Origin: Sclerotinia nivalis
Lineage: Eukaryota; Ascomycota; Leotiomycetes; Helotiales; Sclerotiniaceae
Length of the DNA stretch: 64,000 bases
Reading direction: 5' to 3'
Assembly: GCA_029531795.1 (NCBI GenBank)
Contig: JAPEIS010000015.1
Coordinates: forward strand, 496,001 to 560,000
The first letter of the stretch is position 1. Each line of letters begins with the position of its first letter. Below, piece after piece: positions 35,457 through 46,859 of this stretch. The notes under the pieces were generated by a model. That model made no database searches, had not been told where the DNA came from, and worked only from the letters and a program-made list of their open reading frames with translations. Made by a program: the position numbers and the translations under genes.

Positions 35457-36463
35457 TTAATCTCTTAAATTTTGATTTTTTGGTTGGTTTTTATGTTGCG
35501 GATGTTATGGTGACGGGGAGGTGGATGGGTAATGGGTGATTTTACTTTGGATAGGGTGTGTGTTGTGTGCGGGTGGGAGAATATTGAGGCTCTCATCGAC
35601 TGATGAAGGTGGATGTGCGAATTTGGGCTGAGTTCCACATAAGCTTGATTGGAGAATGTGGCTATCGCTGAAGGCGAATTTCTATTCAAGAGAGAGCTGT
35701 GGGTGGCTTGGTGGCTTGGTGGCCGTTTACTTATGCTGGCAGAAAGTATAAAACTCCGAAAGTTAAGAAACCAGGTTATTCCCTCTCAGTCTATGGTAAG
35801 TTTTGTGCATAGACTCATAGAGTTTTGGGTTCTTACACTTTTTGACCCGTACGATTCTTAGTAGAAAAAGCGTACAAGACTTCAAAGCCGGAATGGTAAT
35901 GTCAATTTACAGTTCTGGACTGCTTATCATCATTTCATTTTCGAAGTCAGTCTACGGAGTACTACTGAGTTAAGATTTTTTTGAGTGCGTCATATACTAT
36001 TTACTCATTTCGATAGAAAAGCACCACATTAATTTCGTAACCCCTCCAAATATCTTTTCGAAAACGCAAATTCTCAAGTTGCTCCATTTGGGAGGATCCT
36101 CACTATGTTCGTTCCCGCAGTCCGTTCATTTGGCAATTCTCCACCTAAAGAAAATTTTTCGGCTGCACCTAATCACAAATCCACCCGTCGTACTCCGTAC
36201 ACACACTCCTCAACACTCGAAAATTAAAAATGAAGCAAAGGACTTTGCAGAGATACAGACAGACATGCTCAAAAAATCTTCATCAATTAGATTCCCATAA
36301 CTGTTATGGAATAAATAAAAATGAGATATTCCTTACTCCACTAACCCAACCCTCCCAACTCCAAAACTACCCAACTTCAATCCATCACAACTTCTTCAGT
36401 TCTCAACTAATTGTGTCTATTTTTGTATCAAAATGATGCTCTTGGGTAGAGAGCAAAAGAAAT
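35457..36463. other. Intergenic between tRNA genes
   Basis: A T-run ends the Pro tRNA transcript region. Otherwise no gene or repeat recognised in 1 kb. Confidence 0.4.
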
Positions 36464-36565
36464 TGATCACTACGAGGATCGAACTCGCGACCTTGGCGTT
36501 TGAATCTTTCTGTTTGTGCAGAGAAGATATTAGCACCACGCTCTAACCAGCTGAGCTAAGCGACC
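36464..36565 (-). tRNA. tRNA-Ile (anticodon AAT) with 28-nt intron
   Basis: On the reverse strand, acceptor GGTCGCT pairs with AGTGATC, D stem GCTC with GAGC, anticodon stem TGGTG with CGCCA, and T stem GCGAG with CTCGT around TTCGATC. The loop reads CTAATA then A after the intron, giving anticodon AAT. The intron is 36500-36527. Discriminator A. Confidence 0.9.
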
Positions 36566-37929
36566 TAATTGATTATTGATTGATGTATTCCTCGAAGGTT
36601 TTTGGATATAAAACTCTTGGAATCTATCAAAAGAAAAGAGGGGTGGAGAGTTTTGCTTGGTTGTGTAGTTGAATGGTACTCAATTGAGCTTAGTTTCATT
36701 CTTTTTTTGGCCTTTCAATCACTTGATGAAACAAAATATTGATTGGTCAATTGTTGAGACGCAACTTATCACATGGGGATATCTAAACCACAATCACACC
36801 AAGACAGATCTGCCACGTAGCACGTTAAACCAAAGATGCTTCACTACTCAACGAATGCTCATCGAGCCAAACACAGCTGGGCGGCAATTCAAGGTCACAC
36901 TGTGATGTGCCAGAAGAGATCCGTCAGCGGTTGTATACTGAAGAACAGCACTTCCTGAACGCGAAGCACCAAAAGAATTAACATATTTGTAGCAAACAAT
37001 TCTCCTCCATATTACAATGCTCACAGTGGTCTTATCAAAACTATCAGCAAAGGCTCTCATCTGTTCCGGAAATGTCTCCTTCAGATTCTCGTCTCAGTGT
37101 CCCTGGTTTTCGTGATAAAGCACACATTGCCAGAAAATGCGATTGGGCGAAAGGGAACCTGTACACTTTGACCAATATGGACAATTGTTCCCTAGCTTTA
37201 TGCTTGCTGCCGCACAAGAGGAGGAGAGTTCACCTGCCAACTGAGCCCCTGGACAGATGGACGATCTAATTAGGTCACCGTTTTAACACAGTCCAGGGCT
37301 CAATAGAATTGAAGGTACCCTTGGTGTTGTGATTCTGCTGATCTATCGCCTAATTAGGCTTAAACATCCGGCTGGCCGGTCCGAGTTGGCTGGTGGATTC
37401 TTTCATGTGAAAGCTGGCTTGAGTTGACATCGTAAAGTTGAATTCAAAGTCAGGCCACCCACAATTAAATTAAATGCAGGTGCTTTCAATTCTGCAAAGA
37501 ATTCTTCAATCAGATTAGAGGACAACCACAAATAAACAAGTTTCATTTTGATATGATTGAGTTGTTACCATAAATGGTTTTAATTGAGTAGAGATATCAG
37601 GGGGCTTGGAGTTTCCATGCCATTTCAGACGGGCTGGGCTTATTATTAAGTGGTCCCCCGCATTGGGTTTCGCGTACTATATATCCTACACGAATTCTCC
37701 GTTCTCTTTGCTTTCTTTGCTTTCTTCTCCATCGAACATCATCCATCACAATGATATGAAGGCAGTCTTTCCATCGCCATTATAATTTTCCATCGCCACC
37801 CCAACCCCCACCGCCATTCCAATTTCCCATCGCCATCTCTACTCCCCTTCATTCGCCGTCGAAACGCGCTATGTGGTGGTAACGTCCTCACCCCGTCGAA
37901 CGACCCTGGTGCGATCTGGATAGTGATAA
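36566..37929. other. Intergenic, nothing firm
   Basis: Frames at 36669-36905 and 37072-37269 lack coding features. A promoter-like stretch with ctatatatcc and CT-rich DNA occurs at 37676-37735 just before the minisatellite. Confidence 0.35.
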
Positions 37930-38335
37930 TGGTTTTGTCCTTCAGCGTCAGCTGCTTAGAACAACCCCGTCACGTTCTATGGCCGTGATTATGTCCTTCA
38001 GCGTCAGTTTCTTAGAACAACCCCGTCATGTTCTAAACAGCAGATGCCGAAGGACATAAACACGGCCACAGAACAACCCTGGCATGATATGTGGTGGTGG
38101 TTATGTCCTTCGGCGCCGCTGTTTAGAACAACCCTGGCATGATATGTGGTGGTGGTTATGTCCTTCGGCGCCGCTGTTTAGAACAACCCTGGCACGATAT
38201 ATGGTGGTGGTTATGTCCTTCAGTGCTAGCTGCTTAGAACAACCCTGGCATTATCTGTGGTGGTGGTTACGTCCTTCAGTACTAGCTGCTTAGAACAACC
38301 CTGGCACTATCTATGGTGGTGGTTATGTCCTGAAT
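37930..38335 (+). repeat. 55-56-bp minisatellite with one inverted unit
   Basis: The phrase GAACAACCC recurs at 37959, 38015, 38071, 38126, 38181, 38237 and 38293, that is every 55-56 bp. Each unit also has GTTATGTCCTTC and TGGTGGTGG. Between 38030 and 38067 the unit core is reversed (TAAACAGCAGATGCCGAAGG), and it pairs with 37981-38018 to make an imperfect inverted repeat. A stray degenerate unit is at 38638-38690. A 69-codon frame inside the array is a by-product of the repeat. Confidence 0.88.
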
Positions 38336-39613
38336 AAGCACAGAAAAAACTGGCCATTATTGTTATTATGGAGAAGGAACTTTTTTATTTGTTTATATAA
38401 ACAGAAGCGCTTGCTATTATAGCTTGTGCGGGAAATGATAGCCTTAGCCTTATGCTTCGCTTGATCCTCATTGCAATGTCTGGCGTGCCGGGCATGTGAA
38501 GAGGACCCATGATCATATTCACCAATAAAACTACACTTTTAATAATATTCAAAGTATATATGCTATATTATTCATGGCTGATGGGATGAACTTTATTAAT
38601 AGACAATGTGAGCATTCTGAGTCAGTTACATATCTGCTGTTTAGAACAACCCTGATACGATCTGTATAGTGATGTAGTTACGTTCTTTGATATATATTAA
38701 TGTGAATTGCTCATCACTTTATATATTAACATTTATTGATCAGTCCTTTGTCTCGTTTTATTCTGAGAATCAAGGGTGCTTATAATCTGGGTGAATTGGT
38801 AATCTTATATATAGTGTGAGGGCCAGTATTGTTTTTCTTTCACTATGTTCATCGTTAATTATAATTGCAGGGGTAGATTATATCGGTTCTGATTGAGAAA
38901 CTTCAGCTACAAACTTTACTCTGCGAGAGAGTGTTTGTAGTATAAGTGAATTCAGCAAGCAAGCCTTTAATGCTAGGTTTTTGTTTGTATGATAATAAGC
39001 AGAATCCCGAATTTATTATAATAGTAGGTTATGATATAAAAGGATATATTTATATTCATTTTTCTTTTATAGTGTTTGTAAAGGTTGTTGGTAAAAATCA
39101 ACGATTGGAGATATTGTTGATTGTTTTGCCAAACGTTAATTTTGCAAATGTATTTATACCTTTTCCAAAACCGAATATCGAGGATCTATTATTCTTTTAT
39201 GGTTCATCTTTTCCTGATGCTTTTGTATTTCACGAAGCCGGTATAAGCGAATCAGGATATGTCATTTTTGTATTATTCAATCTCATTGCGAAAAGGTTTG
39301 TTATTATGAAGAAGAAGACTTCTGCGATTATTAGATCCGGTAATAACACTTCAAATGAATTGATTTGTAATTTCGAATCTCTATCTAATATGTTCATTTT
39401 CAGTGTATATATCAGGCCGAGTGATTATATACGGGAGGGTTTGAAAGAATTTTGTAAATGCTTAAGTAGTATTGGTGGTATTATATACAAAACCGATATG
39501 GAGGAAATGTATGTTCAATAAGGGGCTATGTTAGTGGAATAGGGTAGATTTAGGTATTACGATTGACAAGACGAATAACTGCTATTGTATGCCGATAATT
39601 CTGTTCGGCCAAT
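38336..39613. other. A+T-rich island, 5' part
   Basis: Strongly A+T-rich DNA begins after the minisatellite and runs to the solo LTR. Apart from the orphan frame listed separately, no gene is recognisable. Confidence 0.5.
38970..39521 (+). CDS. Orphan frame in A+T-rich island (183 aa)
   Basis: A 184-codon frame from ATG 38970 (the open frame extends 5' to a GTG). The protein is hydrophobic, Ile/Phe-rich and has no recognised domain; codons are strongly A/T-ending, as expected from the local base composition. Its length is unusual for A+T-rich DNA, where stops are frequent, so it may be a real orphan or the relic of a mobile element. No introns or regulatory context support expression. Confidence 0.3.
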   Translation: MLGFCLYDNKQNPEFIIIVGYDIKGYIYIHFSFIVFVKVVGKNQRLEILLIVLPNVNFANVFIPFPKPNIEDLLFFYGSSFPDAFVFHEAGISESGYVIFVLFNLIAKRFVIMKKKTSAIIRSGNNTSNELICNFESLSNMFIFSVYIRPSDYIREGLKEFCKCLSSIGGIIYKTDMEEMYVQ

Positions 39614-40029
39614 TGTTACGATCACGGATCTTACAGTAACCGATCGTGTGAATACACGTTATGATTTGATCGAATTAGTATGAGATTAAGGTGGTCGTAG
39701 GAACAAACGAGCACAGACCATGTTAGTATCAGATCATGTGATGGAGCATTGGAGCTTCGAAGGCTCCCAACGCTCCTGGAGCATTGGAGCTTCGAGGGCT
39801 CCTAGGGCTCCCAAGTACGAAGGTCTATATAAGCAGGATGGATTCCTTTATTTGTAGAGCTTCGTGCTCAAGAACAATCATTAGTTTAAACACTATAGTT
39901 ACCATACAATACAATCGTCATATCTTCATTCTCACCAAGCCCCTGTTTGATCTTTAGTAGAAATCACCACGGCCTTTCTATAAGTCCCTTGATCACTTCT
40001 TAGTGATAAAGGATTGTAGCGGCGTAACA
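39614..40029. mobile_element. Solo LTR of an LTR retrotransposon
   Basis: The 416-bp element begins TGTTACG and ends CGTAACA, a 7-bp terminal inverted repeat with canonical TG/CA ends. It is flanked on both sides by the 5-bp target duplication CCAAT (39609-39613 and 40030-40034). A TATA-like tctatataagc lies at 39823-39833, and a 35-bp internal tandem duplication (ggagcattggagcttcga core) occupies 39743-39812. No internal retrotransposon domains flank it, so it is a recombination-derived solo LTR. Whether Gypsy or Copia cannot be told from the LTR alone. Confidence 0.88.
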
Positions 40030-40047
40030 CCAATACCGGAAGTGTAG

Positions 40048-40308
40048 GTTCCTCGATCACTACAGATCGCTCTCGAAGAGGAAAGTATACCACTCAATGC
40101 TCTCGAAGAGGAAATTGTAGACGCACCGAATCGAACTTCAGTTAAACCGGATGGTACACCGATATCGCATGACATTTTTTCTTTCAGCGATATAGAGCTA
40201 TCAGATAATGAAATAAACTTAGACGATTTCGAACAGAATTCGAGATCCGTTGAAGGGGACTTTGATGTAAACTCGGATGAGGAATTTCTCGTTAACTTGA
40301 ATTCTTGA
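40048..40308 (+). pseudogene. Acidic C-terminal gene fragment next to the solo LTR
   Basis: A stop-free 86-codon stretch without ATG, ending LVNLNS then TGA. It contains a duplicated ALEEE block (SLQIALEEESIPLN, NALEEEIVDAP) and an acidic tail (SDIELSDNEINLDD, FDVNSDEEF). In the same frame, joining across the LTR at a single CCAAT gives a few more residues but with TAG and TAA stops. I read it as the 3' end of a dead gene or element interrupted by the LTR. Confidence 0.35.
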
Positions 40309-41499
40309 ATACTAAGTTAACAACTCAAAAACGAATTGATAGTTCCGAAAATACTTAAATCGAAGTTTGTAAAATGGATAACCAAAGCAACAATGATAAA
40401 CCCAAATGTGAATGTATATAAATATTTAATTATTAAGTTATTAATTCTTAGTGATTGTATTTTTATATTTAATATAAGATTATTTGATACTACTAAACCT
40501 TGGTGTTCTGCTATATTGTTCTACGATCTGTTCGATTCCGATAATACTATTGGGTTATGGGAGATAGCTTATTTCAGATATAATTAAACTGATTAAATGA
40601 ATTAACATATTTCATTATAATGCCGAAATCAGTTCGATATTGATAAATGATTTCGTAAAGCTAGATAGCGTTGCTTGTAATTTTGCTTTGTACCCTGGAC
40701 ATAGCAAAGCTGAGTACAATTGTCAGAGAAGTGTTTGTGTTGTACGGGTATTGATTGAATTTGACATTAGTGGAGAGAACAGCGGGCCTGTTTCTCGAAA
40801 ACGTGACGCCTTGGAAACTGATAGCAATATGTCTAAGCGAGCAAGAAATATCAGATGAAAGACGATCCTCCGTCTTCCATTTCTCAAACCATCTTACCCT
40901 TGCGTGCTATCAACCTGACCCACTCGTGATTTCTTTTTTTTGATTTTGTCTTTCATTGTGAGATTATGTATTGGTCAAGGACTGGTAGATGGGCTGTTCA
41001 TCTAGAGAGAGTGCTGAGGATTTTAAGGTCTTACCTTTATTGCCATCCATTGAGAACAACTATTTTGTTCTCTAGTTAAGATATCCTTAGCTAGCCTATA
41101 TAGCAATATCAAGGGATGTATTCAAACAAAAACATGTACCTTGTACTCGAGCTGCCAGAAACTCTAAAACTACGAACGCTAAGGTGTAATTATTCTTATT
41201 GATCAAACTGCCCTGGTTTCAAGGTTTCCTTTTCTTTCTTAACATCGATTTAGTATTCAGAGTTTTATATTTTCCAACAGGATAAATAGAACGTAATATT
41301 CACATTCACATCCACTCCCCAGTGGTAACCCCTCCGGAGATCTCCACCCCACCTTTCCGCCCCCACCTTTCCGCCTCCACCTCTTCGCCCCTAAAACCGC
41401 AAAATACCTTTCCCCACCAAAAAAAAAAGAATAAAAAAGACCCGCACCCTGAAATCCCAGCTTCAAACTGAGTATGGAAGGACAGAAAGTTCTAAGGGA
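40309..41499. other. A+T-rich intergenic region
   Basis: Very A+T-rich to about 40640, then mixed. The small frame 40640-40858 ends in a basic SKRARNIR tail, but nothing else supports it as a gene. Confidence 0.4.
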
Positions 41500-41571
41500 A
41501 CCTTCTAATAGGAATCGAACCAATATCTCCAGAATCAAAATCTAGTGTGCTAACCATTACACCATAGAAGG
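41500..41571 (-). tRNA. tRNA-Gln (anticodon TTG)
   Basis: On the reverse strand, acceptor CCTTCTA pairs perfectly with TAGAAGG, D stem GTGT/GCAC region is standard for Gln, and anticodon stem CTAGA pairs with TCTGG around the loop TTTTGAT, giving anticodon TTG. The T stem ATTGG/CCTAT has one T-T mismatch, and the first base is C instead of the usual G. No intron. The body (TGGTGTAATGGTTAGCAC) is typical of eukaryotic tRNA-Gln. Confidence 0.78.
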
Positions 41572-42320
41572 GTTTTTCGGAATCGTATAATTGTTGGCAA
41601 GTCGGATCTAATCAATATACATAGCCTAACCCTAATTCGAGCGTAGCGAGTGACAGGGGTTTGGGGCTTGCCCCCATACTAAAAAATCTTCTTGCTACAG
41701 CAAATGAAAAAAAAATAATTACCTTCAAGTATTTGAAAATGACGCTCCGCTGGCCCTCTGGGGGCCACTGCCGTGGAGGCAGACTATTATTATGTGATTG
41801 TGTCAGCGATGGACGAATTTAGAAGTATGTTTAAAAATGGAAGGGTGGACATGGCGGGGAACATTGCATTTCCTTTCTTTCAATGCCAGAAGTAGATAAA
41901 TTATTACAATACATCTCCGTATCGTTTCGGTGAGCATGAAAATTCTCATTCGTTGGTTTGAATTGCAAGTAAAAATTAATCCTCTGCTGTAATTTGTTGT
42001 CCTTCGAAAACATACCAATGTGCCCATTTTATCTCATCACTCCCAATCTCACGATTGACTCCGCGTAAAATAATTTCGCCCGAGATTCAGTACAACAATT
42101 CCACCTTCTCTGTTATGTATATATAGATGCTGTGGGACTTCGGAATCAACCTCACAAATGATATTCCAGAATAATAATTTTTTAAGAAAAGAAGTCCTGA
42201 ATCTTCAAGCTCGATTTTGACTTCTCCCCACTAACACCAACAATATCAAAGCAGACTATATGAAGATTTCCTAAAGCTTAAAGCACATACAGCTTCAAGC
42301 TATCTTCAGTCTTCAGCCCT
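41572..42320. other. Intergenic, nothing recognised
   Basis: No gene. Short GC-skewed patches near 41.75 kb only. Confidence 0.4.
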
Positions 42321-43570
42321 ATAGACCATTTGTTGCACATCTCATTACTGCCAAACCTGTTTCCCCTAAGATACTAGAAGTCTATCATCGCATCATCATC
42401 AACATCATCATTTTCAACCCAAAAAGCAAGGAAATTCTATCTCAGACATGCAACAAAACAATCTCTACCATCATTATCTACGTCATTTTCCAGCCAAAAG
42501 CCAAGGCAATATGATCAGATATGCAACAAAATGTAGATTCAGTGGCAAATATAACTCCATACTATGAAGTTATTATCAAGTAGCGAAACATACCACAAAT
42601 GAGCAGAAGAATCTCAGATGCAACTATCCAACATACCAAAATAACAATTTTCAAAACTGTGGAAAAGTCCTTTTTGCCTATGCTGGTCACCAATTCCATC
42701 CTCTTAAAGTTCAGACTCTCATAAATTTGTTGCTCATCTCATTTTCAAACCCGCTTTTTTTGTGGTGGAAGGATACTCTAACATCATAAGCATCATTATT
42801 CCCAACCCAAAGACCAAGGAAGCATCATCAGATATGCAACAAAACATCAAGACCCTGATGAAGATAGCCTCAAACTATGAAGTTTTCCAAAAAAAAAAAA
42901 AAAAAAAAAAAAGGAGCAAAATCTCCGAGTTGCAGAATGAAGATGTTGAAATGAGCAAAACGCCAAAGAAAGAGTTCTGAGAAACATATCAACATATCAA
43001 CATTTGAACTGTAGATCATTAAGTTTATCCATTTCCGTTGCTCATCTCATCAACATCAAACCTGTTTTCCTTGCATGAGTGATTGGTATCCAGGTACTTG
43101 GAGCTCCTCATTTGCCGTCATTACTATCATCATCAGCCACTACCAAATCTCTATGCCCTTCTCAAAGCAAGGAAGTTTCAGAACAAACAAGCAACAAAAG
43201 TACCTTTCCATCAAAATTCTGAACTATACTTTTGTCTAAAACCAGGAAGAAAATATATAGATGAACAACAAAAGCCTCCTTCATTCCTTCAACATGATTC
43301 TAAAACAAGGAATTTCAAATCAGACAAGCAACAAAGTATCTAACCTTATACAATTCATGAAACTTAAACTTCAAAAAGCAAGGAAATAAATTTATAGACA
43401 AACAACAAAACACACTTTCTTTCCTCAAATATAACCCATGGAATCATGACCTCCAAAAAAAAACAAGAAATTTCATCAAAAGACAAATCTCTCTTAAACA
43501 TAACTACCTAATACTTCTTCAAACAAAAAAGCAAGGAAATAAATGTACAGACAAGCAACAAAATCCATTC
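42321..43570 (+). repeat. Degenerate tandem array around an AAGCAAGGAA ... CAACAAAA core
   Basis: The block CAACAAAA (or one-base variants) recurs at about 42451, 42524, 42837, 43192, 43266, 43329, 43403 and 43556, usually 25-35 bp after AAGCAAGGAA or a near match and preceded by CAGA(C/T). A larger unit is also visible: TTGTTGC-CATCTCAT followed by CAAACC(T)GTTT appears at about 42333, 42728 and 43037. Spacing is irregular, so the array is old and decayed. Small frames inside are not convincing genes. Confidence 0.55.
42889..42912 (+). repeat. Poly(A) tract, 24 A
   Basis: An uninterrupted run of 24 adenines inside the degenerate array. It could be a microsatellite or the tail of an old retroposed sequence. 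Confidence 0.95.
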
Positions 43571-46500
43571 CATTCTCCGTATCCAAGGAAAAGAAGCTCA
43601 AATATCTAAAGATATGGATCTTAGCGGTGGCTGAGCAGGAATGAACTCTGTATATTGTGCATTACATCAACCAAGCAATCCTTGATTTCCGCCTTCCAAT
43701 TTCGATTTCTGAAGAGTGGTGGGTAATTGGCTTGTGAGGGATTTGCTGATGGTAGGTATGTAGACTATAAGTAGGAGAGAAGTACCTACCTATCCTATAC
43801 TTCATAATTAGACGATGAAAAGTTCATTGTCGAATCATTAGTTTTTCGTCAAGTTACTATCGAAATATTTCCAGATGATGTTTTTTGAATTGTTGAATAT
43901 GAAACTTGGACGCCCGTCATGATCAGATCTGGACCCAGTTCCAAATCATGAATCCAGGAACCAGATCTCAAATTCTTGGTGGTTGAAATCAAGGCAGGAG
44001 AAGGGCTGACTTGTTTATCCGATGTTTATCCGATTGCATTTCCTGGAAAAGAAAGCCAACCCTCCCCTCTCAATCTCAATACTGGTACTTGTATTTTACA
44101 CGATCTCAATGATTTCAATGGATGGTTTGCGCGCCAAAATAATTGATCGTATGATAAACGCCGGATCGGACATCTTTTTGTTGATAGTTGTCGGTAATGA
44201 TATTATTAGCCGCAGACTATACCCACGATTTAACAATCGCGATTCTTTGAAGTGCTAGCAGCTAGACGCGTGGAAGGATGCAAACTTCCGACTGAACACA
44301 AGAACAACAGAACACAATGTTCAATTGAGCGGCTAAGCCTATCCGATCACTGCATCTGCTATTCCAGGACTAATAAGTCCACCTAGTATTTCCTTCGGCC
44401 AAAACTCTAAGAATGGATTTCTGCCACTGGATATATTACCTAATCCAACCTTGGACTCTTCTACTTACCTACCCGGTAGGTAATAATAGCTCGGGTCGAA
44501 AGTTTTTACATCGATGATCGAACGGTCATCTGACCACTTCATCCAATCATAGAACAATCTATCCGATCGATTGAGCATCATTGAGCATCATGGCGAAAAA
44601 CTCGGCCAACACTCGGTCAACTATACATTAGTCTATGACGATCCAAAGAAACCGAACCATTCATTCCACAGTCCGACTATGTCCCCCGCCCCCGGCATCC
44701 GATTATAAAACCCCCGCCTCCCCTTCGCTCTCCACTATTTTGCGACATTGAAACAAACGATAATTCAACGCCTTGATCCTGTTTTTTTGTACTTCGTATA
44801 TCTGCACGATGATGAAAATCTAACCGCCGGGCTGTGCATGAAACAGGGAATTTGCCTGTCCGGTATAACCTTAACAACGCGGAGGATTTGATGTTGTGTT
44901 GTTGAGTGATTCTTTATGTACTCTACCTTGAGGTTATACGAACTTAAGAGTACAGTAGATAACTAAGCTGCGACTCACAACCGTGTTTTACAAGAATTTT
45001 AATACACAATCCAAGTGCTAATTTCCCAGGGTTCAACAAGCCCAAACGGCCAAGAGTCGCGCCTATCTGATAATCTGAGCCACTACGAATAGGTGCGCAC
45101 TAAGCCTGTAAGTTACGGCACATTATAAGCCCCGAAAAGCTTCTTCATCATTGGCATCTTTGCTACCGAGCATGAGGCTGATTGATTTAACATCAAGCAA
45201 GTGTAATAGCTTCAATCATGCTCGAATCTAACAACTTTATATTATGCTAATTTAGTATCAGCTTCGTGCATTATCTCGAGACTTTAAAGACGATGTTATC
45301 GCAGATGATAGATGTGGAGAGGTGGATCGTCAATTCAAGAGCGAAAGGATATGGTTTGAGAAAGGATCGCTGGTAGATAAGCCATCTTAGGGCATATATT
45401 ATTTGAACACCGCTCCTTCTACACTACCCCATGAACGACAACGCCCCAGAATGAATCCTTAATTCTTAGCTCGGGCGGAGAAAAATTGGAGCTTGGAGAT
45501 AGGTACTCGGGCAGCAAGAAAGCATAGCACACTTTATTTATAGGAAGCTACTCTTTATTCCCTTTGTACTTCGTAGTTTACCATCTTGTGGTAACCTTAC
45601 AGTGCATGCTTGAAGTGGAGTGTGCTATATATACACTCACTGTACTGACTACTGAGTACTCCGTACATTCTAGCCGCACGAGTAAAAATGAAGTCGATGA
45701 ACCTCGGGAGTTTATACGGCAGTAACTCGCAGTGGGGAGACAAAACACCAAAACATTGCTTGAGTCGAGTGCAGAGCCATTCACTTCACATCTAAAGATA
45801 TCTCACGTAAACCAAGATCCACATGCTTAAGTAGCCACTACCGTCATTCCCGCATGGGTGAGAATGAGATCATTTCATCGGATAATTGGGTTAACTCGTA
45901 AGATCTTTTGGGGGCGATACCTTCTAGAGTAATCAACTTCTAAACCTGTGTCTGTATGGTGGGTGTATGGTTCCATGTTGTTGGTACTCGAGCAATTCAC
46001 ATCTTGTACATCTTGTACGGTTTCAGAATGTTAAGTCGTCGAATGTGCGGAGCTTATTCTAATACTCACATAGGTAGGTATGCATGTATGTATGTATTCA
46101 TGCGAGTGAAGTAGGTAGACGACTTACCGATTTACTCACAATCTCCATCAATGGATCTTAGCTATTTTTAAAGCTATTTTTAAGTTTTACTTGTAGTGCA
46201 ATTTATGATTCAAAACTTAAAGTCTTCACCTCATCAAGATTGGACGGACGAAGAGTTTTCCCAACCTCATTGGTTCTTACTCCCCAAAACAAGGTTGATG
46301 GGGTCATTCTTTCCCCGCTGGGGTCTCACTGAGCGGGGAACAGGAAGGCGAGCACGGCAATTTTTTATGGCATCTTCCCCATTCTACTTCTTCCATGTAT
46401 CGTAGTATATCATTCATATTATTCTCTTCGACTTTACTCACGAGTACTGCCTTTGTATTGCTTTTGTATTGTTTCTTCATTTATTTCTAGTCTTTTTAAT

Positions 46501-46859
46501 AAAGTTATAGATCTTAGAGTGCGGAGAAGATTGAAAACTCTCAGAGTTGCTCAGACCGATTGCTTTTACGCATTGCTTCTAGCAAGCTTCTAGCCAGCTT
46601 ATAGGTACATCCCTTCGACTATCTCTCTTCAGGAATAATTTTTACGTGTATGACATCATTCTGTACCTAGTAAGTATACCGTCTGACCATTAATTATATT
46701 TTTCAAACAAGAACTACACTTTTTTCCAACAGTTACCTTTTATATGTCCTCCTCCCATTTCCTTTGCACTTCTTCTCTCATTTTAATCTTTGATTCTGCA
46801 AAGTCCGGCTTGACGAGATTAACAATTGATCGAATAGTATCGAGTAATACACAATCAAC
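43571..46859. other. Long gene-free region
   Basis: More than 3 kb without a credible gene. Small frames (44022, 44677 reverse, 45578 reverse, 46196) have no supporting features. A small tandem TATG repeat occurs near 46078-46097. The region just before 46860 should hold the transporter promoter and 5' UTR. Confidence 0.45.

Noticed and set aside
38084..38293. 69-codon frame with repeated Trp/Cys/Arg-rich blocks
   Set aside because: It is produced by the 55-56-bp minisatellite and has no independent coding evidence.
37930..38335. CRISPR-like array
   Set aside because: Units are contiguous without unique spacers, one unit is inverted, and the DNA is eukaryotic; this is a minisatellite.
40640..40858. 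Small frame ending in a basic KRARNIR tail
   Set aside because: Too short and isolated to call a gene or element remnant without a database match.
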